Positions 1 through 5,102 of a stretch of DNA of 5,102 nt are shown here, one piece after another (the first letter of the stretch is position 1; the number at the start of each line of letters is the position of its first letter). This stretch comes from JAFAHZ01 sp035656415 (GTDB lineage: Bacteria > Vulcanimicrobiota > Vulcanimicrobiia > Vulcanimicrobiales > Vulcanimicrobiaceae). Below the pieces are notes generated by a model. The model had not been told where the DNA came from and did no database searches. It saw only the letters and a list, made by a program, of their open reading frames with translations. The position numbers and the translations under genes are program-made. The stretch lies in contig DASRSM010000045.1 of NCBI GenBank assembly GCA_035656415.1, positions 1-5,102 of the forward strand. The letters are read 5' to 3'.

Positions 1-596
1 GACGTTGTCACTGCAAAAACGATTCCGTTCGACTTGGAGCCACCAGAGCTTGCGGTGCCATAGAATTTGCCTTTGACGTCCGTTAGCGCAGCTTCGGGGC
101 ACTGGCCATCCTTAGGACTTCCTTGAAACGAGTAAATTACTTTTTCTGCGCCAGACGGCGTGATCTGAAAAACGGTACCGTGATTGCTCGTGCCGCCGCT
201 GCACGTCGTACCGTAGAGCACGCCGCCGACACCGATCAACGGCGCTTGCGGAACGCCACCGTCCGGCGAACCGTTGAACCTGTACAGCACCGTTTCTTTA
301 CCCCTTGTTGTCATCCTAAAGACGGTACCGTTGCTCTGGGAGGTGCCGCCGTAAGGGGTCGTGCCGTAGAGCACGCCGTTCATGAAAGTCGGCGGTGTCA
401 CCGACGTAAATCCGTCCGAACCGGCCTTGAAGCTGTAGAGCACCGTTTGTTTGCCGCGCGTTGTAATTTTAAAGAAGGCGCCATCGCCGTGCTCGCCGCC
501 GTTGCGGGTCGCGCCGTATAGCGTGCCCTTTACGGCTGCTAGACCGCCGATCGGTTCTTGCCCATCGGAGGCGTTGAAAGAGAAGAGTAACTTATA
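1..596 (-). repeat. Coding tandem repeat, four units of 150-153 bp
   Basis: The GloVer units are also visible as DNA repeats. On the plus strand the word gccgtagagcacgcc and close variants begin a matching segment at about 60, 213, 366 and 516, spaced 153, 153 and 150 bp. A second word, agcaccgttt, recurs at 286 and 439, also 153 bp apart. The periods are multiples of three, so copy gain or loss keeps the frame. The units have diverged, so this is old duplication within the gene rather than a fresh array. Confidence 0.75.
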
Positions 597-722
597 GCTG
601 TCCGACGGCTGGATCAGCGCCATCTGGTCCGTTGGTAGCGCCGGCGCCACCGGCAGCGAGCGCGCCCCACCAGAACAACTCACCAGAGCCATGCCGCTAA
701 GAAGTGCGAAAATCGTCCGCAT
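1..722 (-). CDS. GloVer-repeat lipoprotein (TIGR03803-type tandem repeat protein), 3' end outside window
   Basis: Translated from the ATG at 722, this open frame gives 240 codons with no stop before the window edge. It begins with a short lipoprotein signal, MRTIFALLSGMALVSC, whose lipobox LVSC would make Cys16 the lipidated N-terminus. After a Pro/Ala-rich linker to about residue 42 come four repeats of about 50 residues. Each has an LYSF-like strand, a DG-containing turn, a hydrophobic stretch ending in LYGTT or a variant (residues 68-72, 118-122, 169-173, 220-224), a GG turn, and GTVF or a variant followed by K/R/Q-I/M-T. This is the GloVer repeat (TIGR03803), found in surface or secreted proteins and thought to form beta-propeller-like or beta-rich structures; function and ligand are unknown. 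The start is supported by GGAGGG 8 bases upstream and by the signal peptide. Family members often have more repeats, so the unseen part may be long. Family call confident, role unknown. Confidence 0.88.
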   Translation of the reverse strand, partial: MRTIFALLSGMALVSCSGGARSLPVAPALPTDQMALIQPSDSYKLLFSFNASDGQEPIGGLAAVKGTLYGATRNGGEHGDGAFFKITTRGKQTVLYSFKAGSDGFTSVTPPTFMNGVLYGTTPYGGTSQSNGTVFRMTTRGKETVLYRFNGSPDGGVPQAPLIGVGGVLYGTTCSGGTSNHGTVFQITPSGAEKVIYSFQGSPKDGQCPEAALTDVKGKFYGTASSGGSKSNGIVFAVTT

Positions 723-730
723 GAGAAGGG

Positions 731-736
731 CCCTCC
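731..736 (-). promoter_or_regulatory. Ribosome binding site of the GloVer lipoprotein
   Basis: Read on the minus strand this is GGAGGG, 8 bases before the ATG at 722. It selects that start over the out-of-frame ATG at 738. Just upstream (743-738) TATAGA resembles a -10 box, but no convincing -35 box accompanies it. Confidence 0.65.
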
Positions 737-754
737 ATCTATAAAGATTTCGCC

Positions 755-1051
755 TCACGCGAGCTCACCCATGCGGATATCTTCGGCCGTGCGTGCATTA
801 CGGCATCGCGAATCGCTGCGCTGGCGAGCTGTCAAACGCTTGGCGGCTGGCGTTCCCGCCAGCGCGCGGATGAGCGAATCATCTTCTGGCAGTCGAGGCT
901 CGCCGCGCGGATACGCTCCCGCCGGGTGGGTTTCGACGAAGCGTTTTGAAAGGAGCGCGAGATATTCGAAGTTCTCCCAAAGAGCCGGCGCGCCAAGGTT
1001 GCGGCGAATGTACGTGGTGAGCGGCAACAGGTCGCCTGAAATCTGTCGCAC
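755..1051 (-). CDS. Hypothetical protein, 98 codons, GTG start; possibly the 3' part of a frameshifted gene
   Basis: I do not recognise this protein. From the GTG at 1051 it reads VRQISGDLLPLTTYIRRN and continues with a soluble-looking, aromatic-rich first half (residues about 10-45, with W and several F/Y and a HPAG turn), then a charged Arg/Ala/Asp-rich second half ending MGELA. There is no signal peptide or membrane segment. The first 50 codons have mostly G or C in the third position and a balanced acidic/basic composition, unlike the Arg/Ser-rich frames on the opposite strand. The start is weak: there is no good SD, and a TGA at 1072-1070 closes the frame upstream. In the neighbouring frame, an ATG at 1092 opens a protein-like MYIASLTEFRETME that would join this ORF after a -1 shift. 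It ends 32 bp before the lipoprotein start on the same strand, so the two could be co-transcribed. It may be a real small gene, a decayed remnant, or chance. Confidence 0.42.
   Translation of the reverse strand: MRQISGDLLPLTTYIRRNLGAPALWENFEYLALLSKRFVETHPAGAYPRGEPRLPEDDSLIRALAGTPAAKRLTARQRSDSRCRNARTAEDIRMGELA
846..863. other. Perfect 7-bp hairpin with 4-base loop
   Basis: GCTGGCG (846-852) and CGCCAGC (857-863) are exact reverse complements around a 4-base loop. In a minus-strand transcript the loop would be GGAA, which fits the stable GNRA tetraloop pattern. It lies inside the hypothetical ORF and has no T tract, so it is not a standard intrinsic terminator. It could be mere coding sequence. 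Confidence 0.35.
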
Positions 1052-1154
1052 TCCATGGTTTCCCGAAACTCAGTAAGCGACGCGATGTACATTTCATGCG
1101 GGCTGCGGGCTTGTCTTGAGAAGGCCGGCGATTCCCGCGCCCGAATCTCGAGCC

Positions 1155-1161
1155 AGGAGGT
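1155..1161 (+). promoter_or_regulatory. Strong ribosome binding site of the secreted 160-residue protein
   Basis: AGGAGGT is a near-perfect anti-16S match, with 6 bases between it and the ATG at 1168. It fixes this start and argues strongly that the plus-strand gene, not the long antisense frame across it, is the real one. Confidence 0.85.
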
Positions 1162-1167
1162 ATTCGG

Positions 1168-1650
1168 ATGCGTGTTCTTGTGCTTTTCGGGTTCATTGCG
1201 GCGACCGTCGCATCGGCCGGCGCCCAGACCACGGGCCGAATGGCCGCCATGCAATACTACGTAGGCACGTGGGCCTGCGCAGCCGTCGGCGAGCCGGATT
1301 CGAACGCCACCGCGACGTACGCGATCGAAAACGGCACCATGCGTGACTTGGTCGTCGTGCCGCCGCAAGGAAAGATGACCGCAGCATACGAGCTTGCAAT
1401 CGTTACAACGTTTGACGCAAAGCACAATCGTTACGTGCAAACGAGCCTCGACAACCAGGCCACGTGGGCGGTTTCGTTCGCCAAACCCTTTACCGGGACC
1501 ACGGAAGAATGGGTGAATAACGTCACGTTCGACGGTAAGCTTGGCCGTGCCGAAGTCGCGCGCACCGATCAGAACACCTTTGACATCACCGGGTATTCGA
1601 CCATGTCGCAGACTAAGCCGGACTACAAGGTGATCTGCCACCGCTCGTAG
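1168..1650 (+). CDS. Secreted small one-domain protein, DUF1579/lipocalin-like barrel suspected
   Basis: The 160-residue product starts with a typical Sec signal peptide: Arg2, a hydrophobic core at residues 3-15, and ASAGA followed by Q20, so cleavage is likely after Ala17 or Ala19. The mature part, about 140 residues, opens with MQYYVGTWAC, resembling the GTW-containing first strand of DUF1579-like and other lipocalin-like small barrels. It continues as alternating beta-type strands (for example residues 48-53, 59-64, 73-81, 88-93) and ends KVICHRS. The mature protein has only two cysteines, Cys37 near the start and Cys157 near the end. They are well placed for a disulfide closing the barrel in an oxidising compartment, which is inference. 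No catalytic motif is visible; a binding role for a small hydrophobic ligand is possible but unproven. It stands alone on its strand, convergent with the reductase gene. CDS very likely, family call tentative. Confidence 0.85.
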   Translation: MRVLVLFGFIAATVASAGAQTTGRMAAMQYYVGTWACAAVGEPDSNATATYAIENGTMRDLVVVPPQGKMTAAYELAIVTTFDAKHNRYVQTSLDNQATWAVSFAKPFTGTTEEWVNNVTFDGKLGRAEVARTDQNTFDITGYSTMSQTKPDYKVICHRS

Positions 1651-1666
1651 CGCTATGTCCCAAGGA

Positions 1667-1694
1667 CTGATGGCGCTCGTCCCACGTCCATCAG
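1667..1694. terminator. Inverted repeat between convergent genes, possible bidirectional terminator
   Basis: CTGATGG (1667-1673) and CCATCAG (1688-1694) pair perfectly around a 14-base loop, which can itself form CGT/ACG around CCC. It sits 16 bp after the plus-strand stop and 25 bp beyond the minus-strand stop at 1720, where both transcripts should end. There is no T run on either side, so it is not a classical Rho-independent terminator. It may instead block read-through or stabilise 3' ends. Confidence 0.35.
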
Positions 1695-1719
1695 GCAGGT
1701 GTGCGTCATTCTAAATCCG

Positions 1720-2268
1720 TCATAAAATGCGATAGTGCACGTGAACTACTCCGGTTTCGAAACGGCGCGTCTCGAGAAGCTCGAGATTGCGTCGTAGGCC
1801 GGCTCGGATTGCCGGCTTTCCGCCGCCCACGATTACCGGATTGATAAATAGGTGCAGTTCGTCGACGAGACCAGCATCGAGTGCAACCGCCGCAAGCTCG
1901 GCACCGCCGATGTTGATGTCGCGCTCCGATTCTCGTTTGAGCTTTCGAACGGCCTCGAGGTTGAAGTCCTGCTCGACGCGCGTGTTGCGCGTCGCAGCGC
2001 CTGTCAGCGTCCGTGAAAAGACGATCTTCTCGGCCTTCTGCCAGACCCGCGCGAAGTCGACGTGTTCGGGCGGAAAGCGCTCCACCGGCGCTTCCCAGTA
2101 GCTCATCGTCTCGTAAAGCCGACGGCCGTAGAGATAGATTCCGATCGGCCGCACCAACTCGGTGATGAACGCGTGTACTCCAGCCGGATCGACCCAATTG
2201 AAGGCACCGCTTTCGTCTTCTATGTAACCGTCGAGCGACGTATTAGTGATGTAGACTAGCTTCGACAT
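1720..2268 (-). CDS. Dihydrofolate reductase family protein (RibD C-terminal domain-like)
   Basis: This 182-residue protein matches the stand-alone RibD-C/DHFR-like family (YyaP/YwjB type), whose members are small cytosolic NADPH-dependent reductases of mostly unknown substrate. Visible hallmarks, in order: the first strand with SLDGYI (residues 11-16); YGRRLYE (47-53), the helix after the second core strand; KIVFSRTL (81-88); the glycine-rich nucleotide-binding turn NIGGAEL (119-125); GLVDELHLFINPVIVGGGKP (133-152), the family's conserved end of the fold; and a last strand HVHYRIL. Length is normal, so the domain is complete. It has no deaminase domain, so it is not a full RibD, and true folate or riboflavin function is not implied. 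The ATG at 2268 lies inside the end of the upstream gene (26-bp overlap) and has no clear SD, suggesting translational coupling. It is the last gene of the three-gene minus-strand operon. Confidence 0.9.
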   Translation of the reverse strand: MSKLVYITNTSLDGYIEDESGAFNWVDPAGVHAFITELVRPIGIYLYGRRLYETMSYWEAPVERFPPEHVDFARVWQKAEKIVFSRTLTGAATRNTRVEQDFNLEAVRKLKRESERDINIGGAELAAVALDAGLVDELHLFINPVIVGGGKPAIRAGLRRNLELLETRRFETGVVHVHYRIL

Positions 2269-3037
2269 GCGTCGTTACTGCGAACAACTGGTGAAGGGAC
2301 TGCAGAGGTTCCAGACTTACGCGAATAAATCCGCGCTGCGGGTGATCGAGATCGATATTGGCGCCCACAACTAACGCCAGCACGAGCGCAAAGCTAACGA
2401 CGGCTGCCGTTCCGCGACGATCTGTACGGCCGAACCCAATGCCCAGCAGCACCGATGCGAAAGCCATGACGATCACTAGGACGTAGACCACCGCATCGGG
2501 TATGTGCGCGCTAAAAATCGCTTCGACGTCGTCGCCCTGCTCGAACATACGATCGAGAGCTTCCACAAACAGTCTAAGTACTTCAGGCCTATTATTACTG
2601 CCGGCCAACGTGATAGCGACGTTCCACATTTGGCGTTGCAACGTCGCGGATCGTTGTAATGCGTCGGATTTAATCCGATAATCGGTTTCCTCTCCGGCAA
2701 AACCGACGCGGGCGTCTACGTACCGCGAAAGGTAGCCGCGCATCAACACAGCTCGTTTCTCGTCCAGTAATTCCGAGCGACGCATCACGACACGGATCGC
2801 GTCGGCCTCCGAAACGATGGATTCGCGGCGAGCGTCGTAGCGCGCTAGTCCCAGCGAAAAAGAGAAGGCGATGAGTAGGGCGAGCAGACCGAAAATCGCT
2901 GCTTGCAGCACGCCGTAGGGGCTTTCGTGCAGGTTCATCTTTATTCCGGCGCCGATGCGAAAGCCCACTTCACCGCAAACTACGATCATCGCCGCGATTA
3001 GCAAGACGATCACCCAGATATCGATCGAATTGATCAT
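2243..3037 (-). CDS. DUF4239 / bestrophin-like domain membrane protein
   Basis: This 264-residue inner-membrane protein has two hydrophobic helices at the N-terminus (about residues 8-28 and 43-63), a long soluble, helix-rich middle (about 66-178), and two more helices (about 182-202 and 210-228). It then has a short tail containing DLDHPQRGFIRVSLEPL (229-245). That four-helix layout, the LARYDARRESIVSEADAI segment after helix 2 and the DLDxPxRGxIRVS tail are typical of the DUF4239 or bestrophin-like family. Bestrophins are anion channels, but transport has not been established for this bacterial group, so no substrate is assigned. The ATG at 3037 is supported by AAAGGG (3049-3044) 6 bases upstream. 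The gene begins 19 bp after the oxidase stop, and its own stop (TAA, 2245-2243) lies inside the reductase gene, so all three are likely one transcript. Confidence 0.85.
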   Translation of the reverse strand: MINSIDIWVIVLLIAAMIVVCGEVGFRIGAGIKMNLHESPYGVLQAAIFGLLALLIAFSFSLGLARYDARRESIVSEADAIRVVMRRSELLDEKRAVLMRGYLSRYVDARVGFAGEETDYRIKSDALQRSATLQRQMWNVAITLAGSNNRPEVLRLFVEALDRMFEQGDDVEAIFSAHIPDAVVYVLVIVMAFASVLLGIGFGRTDRRGTAAVVSFALVLALVVGANIDLDHPQRGFIRVSLEPLQSLHQLFAVTTHVEASLHH

Positions 3038-3056
3038 GGCCCGCCCTTTCTACGAT

Positions 3057-4529
3057 TCAGCTTGCATGCACGGGGATCGCTTCCGGAAACGTAAACACGT
3101 CGTTGGGATCGACGCGCTTTTTGACAGCTTCCAAGCGCGCGATGTTCGCGCCGTAGTACGCCGTTTTCCAGTCATTCAGCGACGGATCGATGAAATTTTG
3201 GTAGGCGCCGCCCTTTGCGATCGGCACGAGCGCATCGTAAAAGCGCGTCTGCCAATCGAGACTCTTCTGAAGCGCGCCCTGCGACGTGTCCTCGCTCCAA
3301 ACGATGTCGATCGATGCGAGCCAATGACTCGTGCGATGGACGAACGCAGTTGCGCTCGCCGGAAGCGCGTTGACCGCACCGCCCGTCTGGAACGCCTTGA
3401 ACGCCGCGCTCTTAACGGTCGCGGGCCAACGGCGACACCAGTCGAAAGCCGTCGCGATTGCACGCCCATCGAACGGCTGGTTGAAAAACCGCGAGCGTTC
3501 CTTAAAATACGTAGGCAGTCCGGGCTCTGAGACTTTCACTTCGGCTTGCCAGTACGGCAGCTCTTCGACAAACCTGATCTCATCCGGCTCGCGCAGCGCG
3601 TACACGGGCTGCAGGATCTCGCGCAACTGCTGCGACGTGCCGTCGAGCTGACCCAACAACTGCAGCTTCATCTGCGTCTTGCCGGTTATCGCATCGGGCG
3701 TAAGCACGACCGAAACTTTGTTGCCCATGCCATTCGGTGCGCCTTCCAACGCAGCGACCATACGCTCGAAAACCGCTTCCAAATCGGAGTCCCACCACAG
3801 CTCGAACGCCGTCATGCGCCCGACCGCAAACGTTTGAAAGCTGAACGACGTGTTGATGCCGAAGTTACCGCCGCCGCCGCCGCGACACGCCCAGAAGAGG
3901 TCGCTATCGTCGTTTACACCAACCCGATGCATCGTGCCGTCGGCGGTAACGATCTCGGTCGCCGTCATGGTATCCGAGGTTACGCCGTTTGGGCGCATGT
4001 CGAAACCGATGCCGCCGCCCAACGCTAATCCCGCTACGCCGACTCGAAAGCACCGGCCGTGAGGAATCGCAACGCCGAGGTCGCGGCATCCGTCGAAAAC
4101 AGTAACGTTGCGCGCGCCGCCGCCCACCGTGAGAATACCGCCGGCGCGATCGAACGATAACGATCGCATCGGGCTCACGTCGATCATGAGGCCGGTAGTC
4201 GTCGAATAACCGGCGTACGAGTGACCGCCGGAACGAGCCACGACCGGCACGCCGTTCTCGCGCGCCCAGAGAATCGATGCGGCAACGTCGTTCGCGTTTT
4301 TACACAACGCGATTCCAGCCGGCCGGCGAAACGCGTAACGCAAATTGTTCGGACGCGAGAGGATGCCGTAACCGCTGTCGCCCGGCAATACGACGCGCCC
4401 GGTCAATCGTTTTGCGAGCGCTTTCCACGGCAACCCCGGTTGGGGTTTCGGCGTGATGGCGTTCCCGCCGCAACCCGCCAGGAATGCGAAACCGGCGGCG
4501 CCTGTAAGAAACGCCCGTCTATCGAGCAT
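3057..4529 (-). CDS. Tat-exported FAD-linked oxidase lipoprotein, berberine bridge enzyme (BBE) family
   Basis: The complete 490-residue flavoprotein opens with a twin-arginine signal (LDRRAFLTG, residues 2-10) that runs directly into a lipobox LAGC. Cys20 should therefore be lipidated after folded export, leaving the enzyme on the outer face of the cytoplasmic membrane or in the periplasm. The PCMH-type FAD domain spans about residues 65-235. RSGGHSYAGYS holds His103, and GRCFRVGVAGLALGGGIGF holds Cys160; these match the two covalent FAD attachment sites (8-alpha-histidyl and 6-S-cysteinyl) of bicovalent BBE-like oxidases. Further FAD contacts come from FWACRGGGGGNFGI (212-225). A substrate domain follows, and the C-terminal BBE motif (about 442-485) has YQNFIDPSL, AYYGAN and VDPNDVFTFPEAIP. 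Relatives oxidise sugars, alcohols or alkaloids with O2 or another acceptor; the substrate here cannot be read. The start is fixed by the signal sequence, since SD pairing is weak. It is the first gene of the minus-strand operon. Confidence 0.93.
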   Translation of the reverse strand: MLDRRAFLTGAAGFAFLAGCGGNAITPKPQPGLPWKALAKRLTGRVVLPGDSGYGILSRPNNLRYAFRRPAGIALCKNANDVAASILWARENGVPVVARSGGHSYAGYSTTTGLMIDVSPMRSLSFDRAGGILTVGGGARNVTVFDGCRDLGVAIPHGRCFRVGVAGLALGGGIGFDMRPNGVTSDTMTATEIVTADGTMHRVGVNDDSDLFWACRGGGGGNFGINTSFSFQTFAVGRMTAFELWWDSDLEAVFERMVAALEGAPNGMGNKVSVVLTPDAITGKTQMKLQLLGQLDGTSQQLREILQPVYALREPDEIRFVEELPYWQAEVKVSEPGLPTYFKERSRFFNQPFDGRAIATAFDWCRRWPATVKSAAFKAFQTGGAVNALPASATAFVHRTSHWLASIDIVWSEDTSQGALQKSLDWQTRFYDALVPIAKGGAYQNFIDPSLNDWKTAYYGANIARLEAVKKRVDPNDVFTFPEAIPVHAS

Positions 4530-4646
4530 ACACCCAGATCAGCGATACTTCGGGGTTCGCGAGAGCGCTGTCGAAGCTCCAATGCGAAAAAGCATAGTGG
4601 AGAGTTCCAAAGGGCCATATGGGCTCCTATGCTGAAGGAGCGATTC
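4530..4646. promoter_or_regulatory. Divergent intergenic region carrying promoters for the oxidase operon and ppa
   Basis: Both flanking genes point outward, so these 117 bp must hold two promoters unless transcription starts elsewhere. On the minus strand TCGACA (4575-4570) is one base from the -35 consensus, but the best spaced -10 (AAGTAT, 18 bases on) is poor. Near ppa, CCATATGG (4615-4622) is a perfect 8-bp palindrome that could be an operator, and ATGC/GCAT flanks an A-rich loop at about 4582-4595. None of these is decisive. Confidence 0.35.
4634..4640 (+). promoter_or_regulatory. ppa: Ribosome binding site that decides the ppa start
   Basis: GAAGGAG lies 6 bases before the GTG at 4647. 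An in-frame ATG at 4629 would add six residues (MLKERF), but its upstream bases show no purine-rich SD, and the good SD would then lie inside the gene. The GTG is therefore preferred. Confidence 0.65.
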
Positions 4647-5102
4647 GTGCAAGAAACCCCGCCCCGTAACTACCTTCATTTGCCGCTGGGCGAAAAGCAG
4701 CCCGACGAGATCAACGTCGTCGTCGAGATACCGGAAGGCTCGCGCAACAAATACGAATACGACAAGCAACTCGACATCTTTCGTCTCGACCGCGCGCTTC
4801 ACTCGTCGATTCACTATCCCGGGGATTACGGATTCGCGCCGCGGACGTTAGCGCTGGACGGAGATCCGCTCGACGTGCTCGTTCTCGCTATCGTGCCGAC
4901 GTTTCCGGGCTGCCTACTTGCCGCGCGCCCCATCGGACTGCTGGAGATGCTCGATGAAGGCAAGCAAGACGACAAGGTCCTTGCAGTACCCGTCGGCGAG
5001 CCGGCGTTCGAAGAAATCTACAACTACACGCAGTTCTTTCCGCACCTCATGAAAAAGATCTCGCACTTCTTCGAGACCTACAAAGCGCTCGAAGGAAAAA
5101 AG
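4647..5102 (+). CDS. ppa: Inorganic pyrophosphatase, family I, 3' end outside window
   Basis: This soluble cytosolic enzyme hydrolyses pyrophosphate to two phosphates, pulling forward nucleic acid, protein and other biosyntheses; it needs Mg2+. The visible 152 residues show the family I active site in order: EIPEGSRNKYEYD (Glu27, Lys35, Glu37), the segment HYPGDYGF (56-63), the signature DGDPLDV (Asp71, Asp73, Asp76), MLDEGKQDDK (Asp103, Asp108, Lys110), and HFFETYK (Tyr145, Lys146). These correspond to E. coli E20, K29, E31, D65, D67, D70, D97, D102, K104, Y141 and K142. The reading frame is unbroken to the window edge, where roughly the last 20-35 residues of a bacterial enzyme of usual length are missing. 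The GTG start at 4647 is chosen for its SD; the in-frame ATG at 4629 remains possible. It is divergent from the oxidase operon, so common function with it is not implied. Confidence 0.95.
   Translation, partial: MQETPPRNYLHLPLGEKQPDEINVVVEIPEGSRNKYEYDKQLDIFRLDRALHSSIHYPGDYGFAPRTLALDGDPLDVLVLAIVPTFPGCLLAARPIGLLEMLDEGKQDDKVLAVPVGEPAFEEIYNYTQFFPHLMKKISHFFETYKALEGKK

Noticed and set aside
123..521. 132-codon plus-strand frame with repeated Arg/Val/Glu-rich units
   Set aside because: It is the antisense shadow of the GloVer repeats. The internal repetition is inherited from them, and there is no SD or recognisable motif.
1060..1066. G GGA AAC slippery heptamer on the minus strand near the apparent frameshift
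   Set aside because: The heptamer is in phase with the downstream frame, which has a TGA just before it. It is not in phase with the MYIASLTEF frame, so it could not drive the required -1 shift.
1058..1069. GTTTC-CC-GAAAC inverted repeat upstream of the plus-strand gene
   Set aside because: Arms of only 5 bp are common by chance, it is about 100 bp from the start codon, and no promoter elements sit next to it.
832..1641. Long 269-codon minus-strand open frame covering the secreted-protein gene
   Set aside because: It is antisense to a gene with a strong SD and a signal peptide, and its product is mostly Arg/His-rich with no recognisable domain. Only the short stretch from 1092 to about 1051 looks protein-like, and that is treated as part of the possible frameshifted gene.
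2955..4028. Several plus-strand open frames of 70-191 codons across the oxidase and DUF4239 genes
   Set aside because: They are antisense to genes with clear family motifs, are Arg-rich and lack SD sites. They reflect the high GC content of the coding strand.

Overview
This 5.1 kb window is ordinary bacterial chromosomal DNA: fairly GC-rich, gene-dense, with clear Shine-Dalgarno (SD) sites. Two proteins carry lipobox signals, one of them twin-arginine, and a third carries a Sec signal, so much of the window encodes envelope proteins. A GloVer-repeat lipoprotein, a small secreted one-domain protein and a Tat-anchored berberine-bridge-type oxidase together recall uncultured soil lineages such as Eremiobacterota (WPS-2) or Acidobacteriota. 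That placement is inference from gene style only; no rRNA or other marker is present.

Left part, minus strand (1-1092). A lipoprotein with four GloVer (TIGR03803-type) repeats runs off the left edge (start at 722). Upstream of it lies a 98-codon hypothetical ORF (1051-755) with a GTG start. Its reading frame seems to continue, after a -1 shift, into a short protein-like stretch beginning at an ATG at 1092, so it may be a frameshifted gene or remnant. Then, on the plus strand, 1168-1650 encodes a secreted 160-residue protein preceded by a very good SD. It faces the next block tail to tail, across a small inverted repeat.

Centre, minus strand (4529-1720). Three genes lie head to tail with a 19-bp gap and then a 26-bp overlap, and so probably form one operon. 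In order they are: a Tat-lipoprotein flavoprotein of the berberine bridge enzyme family with both covalent FAD attachment residues (His103, Cys160); a four-helix membrane protein of the DUF4239/bestrophin-like type; and a RibD-C/dihydrofolate-reductase-like reductase. The oxidase would act outside the cytoplasmic membrane, the second protein lies in the membrane, and the reductase is cytosolic. A shared pathway is possible, but the sequence does not show one.

Right edge, plus strand (4647-5102). A family I inorganic pyrophosphatase gene (ppa) is divergent from the oxidase and is cut by the window end after 152 codons. All expected active-site residues up to that point are present.

I found no tRNA, rRNA, CRISPR array, insertion sequence or transposase. 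I do not see a convincing new biological system. The observations most worth a second look are the broken-looking ORF at 755-1092 and the oxidase/DUF4239/reductase operon.
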